Positions 57,377-64,000 of a DNA stretch of 64,000 nucleotides are shown piece after piece. The position numbers were made by a program, and so were the translations under genes. The notes beneath the pieces are model-generated. The model saw only the letters and a program-made list of their open reading frames with translations. It made no database searches and was not told where the DNA came from. Source of the stretch: DASQYE01 sp035940775 (lineage in GTDB: Bacteria > Acidobacteriota > Blastocatellia > Pyrinomonadales > Pyrinomonadaceae); contig DASZEN010000046.1 of assembly GCA_035940775.1 (NCBI GenBank), positions 124,001-188,000 of the forward strand, written 5' to 3'. Each line of letters opens with the position of its first letter. Position 1 is the first letter of the stretch.

Positions 57377-57801
57377 ACCCGCTAAAATTTCTTTGCCATA
57401 GATTATATGAAGTGGCGTGTAAGGGAAAAGCGGCGTGGGGCCGTTCGGAAGCTTGCACGCCGAAAAAGTGGTCGAACGCCTTCGCCTTCGCGGCTGCTCT
57501 GGCGCGATTCAAACCGCAATGGTCTCCGGGCGCTTTGGCCCCGTAGAGCTTCTCTCGCCCGTAAGGTTAGCCTCCGCTTCGGCCGTCGCCCTCTCCATCC
57601 CGGTTTTAACAGAGCCGCTCAAAAGCCTGTGCCGGGACAACATGCGGAAGGCGCGAAGCATCTCACGAAAGGCATAGAGTTCCTCCCCTTTAAAGGATAG
57701 GATTGGGGCGTTAGATAGAGGAAGTCTAGCGCCTTTTTTGTGCCTCTTTTCAAGGGGCTTCGGGCTGAGACGCGCTCAGCCGATCAGAAGGGGTCAGGGG
57801 T
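57377..57801. other. gap with a possible unannotated transcript
   Basis: A 425-bp stretch without a recognised gene but with a strong plus-strand terminator at 57707-57739. Three short plus-strand frames, the longest 57407-57700 (97 codons, very Arg-rich), do not look like real proteins. On the minus strand a 50-codon frame (57509-57661) reads MLRAFRMLSRHRLLSGSVK with helical character; GGGGAGG lies about 20 bases upstream of its ATG. The region may encode a small RNA or this short protein. Confidence 0.4.
57707..57739 (+). terminator. orphan rho-independent terminator
   Basis: GGCGTTAGA (57707-57715) pairs with TCTAGCGCC (57725-57733) through nine pairs including one G-U. The loop has nine bases and six T residues follow. 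No recognised plus-strand gene ends nearby, the nearest stop being RraA at 57069. Confidence 0.75.
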
Positions 57802-58026
57802 ATGACGGAAGCGAAAATAGTATTTCCAGCTTATATCAGAGTAGGGCATTGCGCGAGCTGCGGCGCGAGCGTTTACGCTCCCGAAACACGGGCGACCGGG
57901 GGCCGCTTGCCTTCCATGTCGGCGTGCGCCTGCGCCGGTGGGCCAAGACCCGTATTGGACGCGGGCCATAATAATTCGGGCCGGGGCGGTGAGACGAAAT
58001 CAGAAAAGATAGCGAAAGCCGCCTGA
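57802..58026 (+). CDS. small hypothetical protein with Cys pairs
   Basis: A 74-residue protein. GHCASCGAS and SACACAGG give four Cys that could bind one zinc, but the second pair is spaced CxC rather than CxxC. The C-terminal third is basic and low in complexity. The ATG follows AGGGGT at very short distance. The next small gene begins 20 bp after its stop, so the two may form a unit ending at the terminator at 58403-58444. No family is recognised. It could also be a chance frame. Confidence 0.45.
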   Translation: MTEAKIVFPAYIRVGHCASCGASVYAPETRATGGRLPSMSACACAGGPRPVLDAGHNNSGRGGETKSEKIAKAA

Positions 58027-58045
58027 CCCTCTATGGAGAATCGAG

Positions 58046-58276
58046 ATGAAAAAACAGAGCAATATTAACGGGCGGAAAACGGCGGTCGCGACGAAGGATG
58101 CGGGCGCTGTGAATTTTGAGGTCAATCCTTTCTATGAAAATCTGTTGGAGATGAGAGAGAGAAAGCCTGCGGCCTTCAGGAATCTGAGCCCGGCGACGCG
58201 CTTTGCCGTCGAAGCCTATCTGGAGGCCAGGCGGGCACAGACGGCGCAGCCCTCGATTGGCGAACGGGCGGCCTGA
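58046..58276 (+). CDS. small hypothetical protein
   Basis: A 76-residue soluble protein with a basic start and helical centre (NPFYENLLEMRERKPAAFRNLSPATRFAVEAYLEARR, read in pieces). TATGGAG eight bases ahead of the ATG gives a credible start. Base composition fits a coding gene. No family is recognised; the pattern PAAFRNLSPATRFAVEAYL suggests a small helical adaptor. It is downstream of another small gene and upstream of a bidirectional terminator. Confidence 0.6.
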   Translation: MKKQSNINGRKTAVATKDAGAVNFEVNPFYENLLEMRERKPAAFRNLSPATRFAVEAYLEARRAQTAQPSIGERAA

Positions 58277-58402
58277 TTAAGGGCCGTCGCAAGCTCACTA
58301 TCATTAAGCCGCAAGACAACTGCAACCATTTCCCGCCCCCTCACCTGTACTCTATACACAGGTTAGCGAACCTTTCCTTTTGCAGTGAAATGGGGTAAAG
58401 AA

Positions 58403-58444
58403 AAAAGCGCCGGGCTTGGGGCAGTCCGGCGCTTTTACTTTTTT
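58403..58444. terminator. bidirectional rho-independent terminator
   Basis: An 11-bp stem (58403-58413 and 58426-58436; AAAAGCGCCGG/CCGGCGCTTTT) has a 12-base loop and T-rich ends on both strands (ACTTTTTTT on plus, TTTTTT on minus). It serves the small genes upstream and possibly the receptor gene coming from the other side. Confidence 0.8.
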
Positions 58445-58447
58445 TCG

Positions 58448-58480
58448 GACTGGCCGAACAAAGGCGAGCCGAGATTGCCT
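58448..58480 (-). pseudogene. remnant matching the C-terminal end of the adjacent TonB receptor
   Basis: These 33 bases match 58750-58782 of the receptor gene except for one position (C58470 vs T58772). On the minus strand they would encode GNLGSPLFGQS against GNLSSPLFGQS in the receptor. It is probably a leftover from a deleted or duplicated second receptor. It could also be a recombination scar. Confidence 0.55.
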
Positions 58481-58538
58481 GACGGCCGCGCGCGCAAGCC
58501 CGCAGCCGAGCCATTAACAGATATCGCTGGCGTCAAAG

Positions 58539-58590
58539 AGGCGCACAGATTAGAGAGCAATCTTAAGACTGCTCTCTAATCTGTGCGCCT
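58539..58590. repeat. perfect 21-bp inverted repeat
   Basis: Arms 58539-58559 and 58570-58590 pair perfectly with a ten-base loop (ATCTTAAGAC) that contains CTTAAG. A small second hairpin (TGCC-TTTT-GAGGCA) and TTTTTT follow on the plus strand. On the minus strand it lies about 48 bp after the receptor stop, where it may end its transcript. Confidence 0.7.
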
Positions 58591-58637
58591 GCCTTTTGAG
58601 GCACTTTTTTATCCGGTTCGGAATCCTCTCTCTCTGC

Positions 58638-61600
58638 TCAGAAACTAAACCGTAGCTGAGCTTCGATGCGACGATTGCCCGCCGATTGATCGCCGCCGCC
58701 ACCACCGCCGCCGCGCCCGCCGCCACCGAAACCGCCCGCCGTGGCGATCGACTGGCCGAACAAAGGCGAGCTGAGATTGCCTATGGGAGTGCCTTCGTTC
58801 GTGTGATTGAAAATGTTCTGCACATTGATGGAGAAGGTCAGGCTGTAGCGCTTCGCCGTCTCGGTCGCGTCGCCGAAAGTCCCGCCGCCCTCGGTTCCTC
58901 CTCCGGAGAACCCGCCGCCACCGCCTCCGCGGCGACCGCCGCGACCACCGCCACCACCGCCGCCGCCGCGTCCGCCTCTTTGCCCCGCGCCTGCTGCTGC
59001 TGCGCTCGCCGGAGCTTCGCCGAAGCCGAAGGTTTTACTCAGGCGCAGATTGACCGTAAAGAAGGCCGGGCCTGTGCCGTAGTTGCGCGGGATAATCTCC
59101 TGTCCGGGCGAGGGGTTGGGATCAAACGCGCCGAAGCGAGTGACTACTACGCCCGGCTTTGAGAGGTCTGTGGCGAAGGCGGGCCGCTCCGTAAAGAGCG
59201 TGTCGCCGTTGGTGTCGCGGCCGGTCGTAATATTGAAGGGCCGTCCCGAATTAGCCACGACGAAGGGGCTCAGGCGAATGCCCCACGGCAGGGCGTTGAG
59301 CGAGCCGCCGAGGAAGAAGCGATGGCGTATGTCCTGCGACGAGCGGCCGTATTCCGTGCTCAGGTCATACTGGTCGGCCGGGAAAGTATTGACGCCGTCC
59401 GTATCGCTCATCGCGCGGTTCCAGGTGTAGGTCGCAAAGAGGGTGAATTTGCGGCTGAAGCGATTGTTGGCGCTCACGATCAACTGGTTCTGGTTGAAGC
59501 GCCCGCTCGATTCATACTGAAAGATATTGCCGATGTCGCCAAGGGGGCGCACGCCGCTGCCCGGCACGCCCGGCACGAACGTTCCGGGCACGGGCGCATT
59601 GATGTTGCGCGAGCGCAAAGAGTGGAGCGTGCGCGCGCTGATGAAGTTGACGGAGAGAGTCGTTCTGTAAGGCAGTTGATGCTCGATGCTGAGGGCGGCC
59701 TGCATAGTATAAGGCGCTTGTAAATCTTCAGCCACAAGGCGCCTCGTCTGCGGAATACTGAAAGCCGTGAGCTGTTCGGTCGAAGGAACTGCGGGGAAGA
59801 GGTCAAGGATCGCCGTTCCTCCGAGCGTCGCGTTGGTGATGACGAACTGCTGTTGATTCTCGCCGTTGAAGCGGTCGGCCTGCAAGGTCAGGCTTTCGGC
59901 AAAGCGCGTGTAGAAGATGCCGAAGCCGCCGCGAACGACCGTCTTCGGCTGGCCCTGCCCCTGACGGCCGCCGCCGCCAGCGCCTGGCGACCATGCGAAA
60001 GCAACGCGCGGCGCGAAATTGAAACGGCTGTCGATATTCGTCTGCGTCTCGTAGCGAAGCCCGACGGAGAGCGTCAGGTCAGGGCGCACGCGCCAGTCGT
60101 CTTGAATGAACGGGCCGAAATCCACCTGCGAGACGTGCGCTTCCGGGTTGCCGCCCGCGATGGAGAACTGCGTTGGCCCACCGCCGCGCGCGCGTACCTC
60201 TGCGGGGGTCAATCCCTGCCCCTGAAAGAGCAGCGTGCGCCGGTAACGCTCTATGCTCGTGATGGGGACGAGCACGGGCTGGCCCGTCGCGGCGTCGAGC
60301 ACCACCGCGTTATTCGCGTCGAGTTGCGGCGCGACGCCGCCGCCGAAGGTGAACGTGCCGCCAAAATTCTGCGGCGAGACATCCGTCAGGCGCACGCTCC
60401 GCAGCCGCGCGCCAGCTTTCAGAGAGTGACGCCCCTTCGTCCACGAGGTGTAGTTTGAAAGCTCAAAGCGATCTTGATTATTGAACGCGAGGCCGACCTG
60501 CGAGCCGCCGCCCGTGAAGGCTTCGAGCACCCGCACTGTCGGCTGCGAGTTGTCGCCCGTCTGACGGCTGCGCTCGCGCACATACTGAAAGCGCGTCTCG
60601 TTGATGATGCTCTGGTTGATGATCGCCGTCTCGGTCAATTGCAGTGTGTGCTGCGTGCTTTCCGTATCGAAGGCGCGCGACAGGAGCGAGAAATCTCCGA
60701 TGCCGGAGTTGATGGCGCTCGAACGCTGGTAGGTATAGCGCGCCACGAGCGTGTTGTTCTGATTCAACTGATAATCGAGGCGCGAGCCGAAAGTTGTGCG
60801 CCGCGTGGGCGTCAGGACGCTCTGGCTGAACGGCACGGGCGAGAGATTGGGGTCGAGAATAATCGCGTTGATGACATCGTTATCGTCCGTCTCGCGTCGC
60901 TCGAAGTCGAGGAAGAAGGAGGCGCGCCGCGCGATGATGGGCCCGCTCAGGTTGCCTCCGTAGCGGCGTGCCTGAAAGGGAGCGCGCGCGGGCGCGAACG
61001 GATTGCGCGAGTTTAAGCTCTCGTCCGAGAAGTTGATGAACGCCTGGCCGCGAATCTTGTCCGTACCCGGCTTTGTGAAAATCTCTATGCGTCCGTACCC
61101 GAGCCGCTCGTATTCGGCCGAGAATGGATTGCGATTGATGCGAATCTCGCGTATGGATTCCTTGGGCGGAAGTCGCCCGCCCGAAAAACCGTCTATGAAA
61201 AACTCGCCGCCGTCCTGCCCGGCTGAGGGCCCGGCCAGCGCTTGCAACGCCTCGGCCAAATCTTCCGGGTCATCGGGCAGAGCATCAAGGTCTGCGCCGC
61301 GCAGGACGACCGCGCCCGCGTTGTTTTCCGGCTCGGTGTTCAAAGGCGCTTCCGGCTCGACCGTCACTTCGACCTGCTCTATGGTCACGCTCAGGGTGAT
61401 GTTGAGCGGTTCGGTGCGACCGGCCCTGACTTCCGTATCGGCCTGCTCGAAGGGAGCGAAGCCGGGAGCCGACGCGCGCACCGTGTAGCGGCCCGGCGGC
61501 AGCCCCGAGAAAACGTAATGACCCTCGTCGTCGGTTGTCGCAGTCCTCTCGACGCCGCTCGTGTCGGCGGCCGTCACGGTCGCGCCGACGATCAATCCGC

Positions 61601-61739
61601 CGAACTCGTCGGCGACCTGTCCGCGCAGTGTGCCCAGTGATTGCTGCTGTCCGAAAGCGCCGGAAGGGAAGAGGAGCGCAGGAAGAAGTGCGAGCCCGAG
61701 ACAGACGACTCGCCAGACCGATTTTTGAAGCATTAGCAT
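58638..61739 (-). CDS. Oar-like TonB-dependent receptor with Gly-rich segment
   Basis: A 1033-residue outer-membrane protein. The signal peptide ends near GAFGQ. A carboxypeptidase-regulatory-like domain follows (LRGQVADEFGGLIVGATVTA, HYVFSGLPPGRYTV), then a plug (IREIRINRNPFSAEYERLGYG) and a barrel ending QLRFSF. Near residues 920-955 it has a striking Gly/Arg-rich run (GGRGGGGGGGGRGG), and shorter Gly runs close to the end. These would form flexible loops of the barrel. It lies 111 bp after a DUF5666 gene on the same strand. It shares the fold with the receptor at 20782-24435 but is not a close copy. Ligand unknown. ATG 61739 follows AAGGGTT; ATG 61733 is an alternative. Confidence 0.9.
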   Translation of the reverse strand: MLMLQKSVWRVVCLGLALLPALLFPSGAFGQQQSLGTLRGQVADEFGGLIVGATVTAADTSGVERTATTDDEGHYVFSGLPPGRYTVRASAPGFAPFEQADTEVRAGRTEPLNITLSVTIEQVEVTVEPEAPLNTEPENNAGAVVLRGADLDALPDDPEDLAEALQALAGPSAGQDGGEFFIDGFSGGRLPPKESIREIRINRNPFSAEYERLGYGRIEIFTKPGTDKIRGQAFINFSDESLNSRNPFAPARAPFQARRYGGNLSGPIIARRASFFLDFERRETDDNDVINAIILDPNLSPVPFSQSVLTPTRRTTFGSRLDYQLNQNNTLVARYTYQRSSAINSGIGDFSLLSRAFDTESTQHTLQLTETAIINQSIINETRFQYVRERSRQTGDNSQPTVRVLEAFTGGGSQVGLAFNNQDRFELSNYTSWTKGRHSLKAGARLRSVRLTDVSPQNFGGTFTFGGGVAPQLDANNAVVLDAATGQPVLVPITSIERYRRTLLFQGQGLTPAEVRARGGGPTQFSIAGGNPEAHVSQVDFGPFIQDDWRVRPDLTLSVGLRYETQTNIDSRFNFAPRVAFAWSPGAGGGGRQGQGQPKTVVRGGFGIFYTRFAESLTLQADRFNGENQQQFVITNATLGGTAILDLFPAVPSTEQLTAFSIPQTRRLVAEDLQAPYTMQAALSIEHQLPYRTTLSVNFISARTLHSLRSRNINAPVPGTFVPGVPGSGVRPLGDIGNIFQYESSGRFNQNQLIVSANNRFSRKFTLFATYTWNRAMSDTDGVNTFPADQYDLSTEYGRSSQDIRHRFFLGGSLNALPWGIRLSPFVVANSGRPFNITTGRDTNGDTLFTERPAFATDLSKPGVVVTRFGAFDPNPSPGQEIIPRNYGTGPAFFTVNLRLSKTFGFGEAPASAAAAGAGQRGGRGGGGGGGGRGGRRGGGGGGFSGGGTEGGGTFGDATETAKRYSLTFSINVQNIFNHTNEGTPIGNLSSPLFGQSIATAGGFGGGGRGGGGGGGDQSAGNRRIEAQLRFSF

Positions 61740-61850
61740 AACCCTTGATCTTAGAATTGCTGGTGACTTCGGTATCCCGATGACTACGTAAAAACCAGGG
61801 AGCGACGAGCCGGAAAGTCGAGCGCGCCGCTCCCATAGGTTCAGAGAGGT

Positions 61851-63113
61851 TCAGGGCTGATCGCGATTATTGCCCGTGCCCGTGCCGAGCACGTCGCCCG
61901 GCAACCCCGGATTCATCTGCCGGTCGCGGTTTGGCCCACCCTGAAAGCGTTGAAGGCGATTGAGGAACTCTGCCTCGCCCGTCAAAAGCGTGATGGCCGT
62001 GACGCGAGACGCGTCGGCCGTCGCAATCGTGCCGTTGACGAGTACGACATCGCCCTTCTTCAAATCCGCGATAGTGATGGCGGGCAGGCTTTCAATCATC
62101 TCCTGAAAATTTCTGCCGCCCGTGCGTTGCCAACGGCCCCTGCCGTCCGCGCCTCCTGCTCCGCCGCCGCCGTTGCCTTCCTGCGCCCTGCCCTGAGCGC
62201 CCTGCTCCTGCTCAGTCGCGGCGACTGCGCTCGACCTGCGGTCGGTTCGCCTTCTTCCCCTTTCGCCGAGCGAGGCGGCCACTTCGGGAGTAAGACGGCG
62301 GAGCATGGATTTCCCGCCGACGGTGATCGTCAGGGATTTGCCCGTCTGCTCGTTACGCACTGTTATCTCGTTGGCCGCAGCGTTGATCGAAGTAACAGTC
62401 CCGCCCACTCTCTGAAATGCGCCGGAGATAATCTCTTCGGCCGTAAATCGTTTCCCGTCGGCGCTTCTTTCGCCCTGGGCGCGGATTTGATCGCCGATCT
62501 TGAGGTCGGCAAACGAGCCGGGTTTGGCGTCGCGCGGGTTCAAAGAGTCGGGCGCGTATCGCAGCAGACGAACGGAGGCCGGAGCGGAAATCGTGATCGT
62601 CTCGCCGCCCTCGCGCGAGCGTGCGAGCAGCGTAATCTCGCGAGTGGCGGGATCGAGCGCCGTGATGCGGCCGACTACTCGCCGCCTGCGCTCGGCCTCG
62701 CGGTCGCGCTCCTGTTGTTGGGCTACAGCCGCCCCGTTCGTAATAACCACCTGTCGCGCAACGACAGATTTACCATCGGCCGCGACCGTCCCGCGCGCAA
62801 ACAATCTGTCTCCGACCGCTATATCTGCGAGACCGATCTTAACGGCCTTCGCCGGGTCGGTTTCGCCGGGCGGCACACGCAGGATGGAAGTCCTGTCGTT
62901 TAGAGCGACCTGAACAATCGCGCCGTCGTCTGTTTTGATCGTCACCTGCATGGCCGAGGCGTCGATGGCCGTCACTGCGCCGATGATACGATTCTGCGCC
63001 GGGCGGGCGTCCGCCTGATTTGCCGCCTGCGCGTCGCCGCCCTGCCCGTAGGCGTCGATGCCCGCCATGAAGGCCAAAGCGGATATGACACAGGCCGTTA
63101 AAATCTTCTTCAT
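61851..63113 (-). CDS. secreted DUF5666 repeat protein
   Basis: A 420-residue protein with a signal peptide ending near DAYGQ. It has at least four similar OB-like beta modules, each like IIGAVTAIDASAMQVTIKTDDG, VVGRITALDPATREITLLAR and VGGTVTSINAAANEITVRNEQTG, followed by a phrase such as DLKIGDQIRAQGERSADGK. This pattern marks DUF5666. A Gln/Gly/Ala-rich, probably disordered segment lies at about 300-340. The function is unknown; a cell-envelope role is suggested by export and repeats. AAGAGG precedes the ATG. It is upstream of the second receptor and could be cotranscribed with it. Confidence 0.85.
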   Translation of the reverse strand: MKKILTACVISALAFMAGIDAYGQGGDAQAANQADARPAQNRIIGAVTAIDASAMQVTIKTDDGAIVQVALNDRTSILRVPPGETDPAKAVKIGLADIAVGDRLFARGTVAADGKSVVARQVVITNGAAVAQQQERDREAERRRRVVGRITALDPATREITLLARSREGGETITISAPASVRLLRYAPDSLNPRDAKPGSFADLKIGDQIRAQGERSADGKRFTAEEIISGAFQRVGGTVTSINAAANEITVRNEQTGKSLTITVGGKSMLRRLTPEVAASLGERGRRRTDRRSSAVAATEQEQGAQGRAQEGNGGGGAGGADGRGRWQRTGGRNFQEMIESLPAITIADLKKGDVVLVNGTIATADASRVTAITLLTGEAEFLNRLQRFQGGPNRDRQMNPGLPGDVLGTGTGNNRDQP

Positions 63114-63508
63114 ATCGAAACCTCTTATCTTCTCTGCGGTCTATCTGCTCTCGAAGCCCCGTCCGCCTTCTCGCGGCGGCCTCAGATGATAAAGCTGCCT
63201 TCCTCCAAAACAGAGGGGCAGATACGGAATACCGGACTCTTCTCTCTCTCTCGAAAGAGATGGGAGAGAGCCCGTCTCAAATGCTTACGAAATAATCAGG
63301 GGAAAGTAGAACGTATTGTATATTAAACAGGTGCGCGCGCCTAACCGCAGATAAATTGAGGAGAGCGGCGCGCGGCGCGACGGCACAAGGCTAGGATTAC
63401 AGCAGCGTGGCTGTAGGTTGCCACAGGGGGCGGCCGGAATTTGCACTAAAACTTGCGCGCCGCGGAGGTCGCCGCGCGCGTTTTGCGCTCCAACGGGGCC
63501 GTATAATT
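63114..63508. other. divergent gap before the acetyltransferase
   Basis: A 395-bp gap with no gene. It has a CT/GA-rich imperfect hairpin (63242-63270) and an A/T-rich patch (TTGTATATTAAA near 63316-63328) that may hold a promoter. No boxes can be assigned firmly. A 66-codon plus-strand frame at 63418-63618 overlaps the real gene start and was rejected. Confidence 0.5.
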
Positions 63509-64000
63509 ATGGATGTCTACGACGCGCCCGAAGGCGCAATCAGGATCAGAAATATAGGGACGCTCGCGGAGTTGCGCGCCGTCGAAGAGGTTCAAAGAGA
63601 GGTGTGGGGGCCGGATGATGTCGTCCCGCTAACGCATTTGATCGCCGCCGTGGAGGTCGGCGCTATTCTCACAGGAGCATTCGACGAAAGGGAACTCGTC
63701 GGGTTCGTGTACGGCTTCATCGGCCGGGAGAGTAATCACACTGTAATTCATTCGCACATGCTGGCGGTCAAGCCCGCGTATCGCAATCACGCGCTCGGCT
63801 ACAGGCTCAAGCTGGCCCAGCGCGAACAGGCTTTGGCCCGTGGCTTTGAGCGCATCACCTGGACTTTCGACCCGCTTCAGAGCCGCAATGCTCATCTCAA
63901 TTTCCAGAAGCTGGGCGTCATCGCCGATCAATACAAGATAGACTTTTACGGTGATGAGAGGCAGAGCCCGCTTGATCGCCACATCGGAACCGACCGTCTC
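63509..64000 (+). CDS. GNAT-family acetyltransferase (COG3375-like), cut by the window end
   Basis: At least 164 residues, with no stop before the window ends. It starts MDVYDAPEGAIRIRNIGTLAELRAVEEV (read in pieces), then REVWGPDDVVPLTHLIAA, GAFDERELVGFVYGFIG, HSHMLAVKPAYRNHALGYRLK, and FERITWTFDPLQSRNAHLNFQKLG. The VKPAYRNHALGYRLK part is the GNAT acetyl-CoA loop, in the slightly divergent form of COG3375 proteins. The substrate is unknown. The start ATG 63509 has no clear ribosome site. The gene runs beyond the window, so its full length is not visible. Confidence 0.8.
   Translation, partial: MDVYDAPEGAIRIRNIGTLAELRAVEEVQREVWGPDDVVPLTHLIAAVEVGAILTGAFDERELVGFVYGFIGRESNHTVIHSHMLAVKPAYRNHALGYRLKLAQREQALARGFERITWTFDPLQSRNAHLNFQKLGVIADQYKIDFYGDERQSPLDRHIGTDRL

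Larger units (their letters stand above)
58277..58637. other. gap with terminator, receptor-gene remnant and long inverted repeat
   Basis: This 361-bp gap holds no gene. In order it contains a terminator (58403-58444), a 33-bp copy of part of the adjacent receptor gene (58448-58480) and a perfect 21-bp inverted repeat (58539-58590), each listed separately. Confidence 0.65.

Noticed and set aside
57407..57700. 97-codon plus-strand frame ending just before the orphan terminator
   Set aside because: Extremely Arg-rich with no ribosome site or motif. It is kept only as a possible alternative to a small RNA.

Overview
The window looks like chromosomal DNA of an acidobacterium, perhaps of class Blastocatellia (inferred; no rRNA gene is present to confirm it). 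The evidence is a PadR regulator followed by duplicated orphan permeases of the ADOP type, two large Oar-like TonB-dependent receptors with an N-terminal carboxypeptidase-regulatory domain, high GC content, and frequent GTG/TTG starts behind good Shine-Dalgarno sites. I found no tRNA, rRNA, CRISPR array, insertion sequence or phage block.

Layout. 1-13 kb holds mostly single genes: a small acidic protein, a double-AP2 protein, an RF-1/GGQ rescue-type factor, an ABM monooxygenase, an M1-like peptidase, an NTF2-like protein, DUF2834, a diadenylate-cyclase-like (DAC) protein, a CBS protein, a class-C beta-lactamase-like hydrolase, an M3 peptidase, YdhR, an F420/NADP reductase-like protein and DoxX. 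13-16 kb holds a winged-helix/hydrolase/pseudo-cyclase fusion and an AlkA-type glycosylase. 16-28.5 kb is a sugar locus: xylFGH on the minus strand, divergent from a TonB receptor, a GH3 beta-glucosidase and a PF10091 (GH144-like) glucanase. 28.5-41.5 kb holds a CGNR regulator, PadR with two ADOP permeases, a GAF-SpoIIE phosphatase and, convergently, a propeller histidine kinase with its response regulator.

41.7-55.3 kb is the most unusual part. A DUF1175 (YfaT-like) gene, a membrane-anchored alpha-2-macroglobulin with an intact thioester motif, a polytopic membrane protein and a 941-residue protein form a tight operon. The last protein fuses a penicillin-binding transpeptidase, a SpoIID/LytB-type amidase-activator domain and a zinc peptidase (HExxH). 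It faces a minus-strand exosortase module: a VIT/VWA integral membrane protein ending in a PEP-CTERM signal, the exosortase and a small exosortase-associated protein. All three genes overlap. Both units point to envelope surveillance or surface anchoring.

55.5-64 kb holds a second AlkA-type glycosylase, an RraA-like protein, small membrane and hypothetical proteins, an orphan terminator that suggests an unannotated transcript, a second Oar-like receptor with an upstream DUF5666 protein, and a GNAT acetyltransferase cut by the window end. Product calls rest on motif and family recognition by eye; no database search was run.
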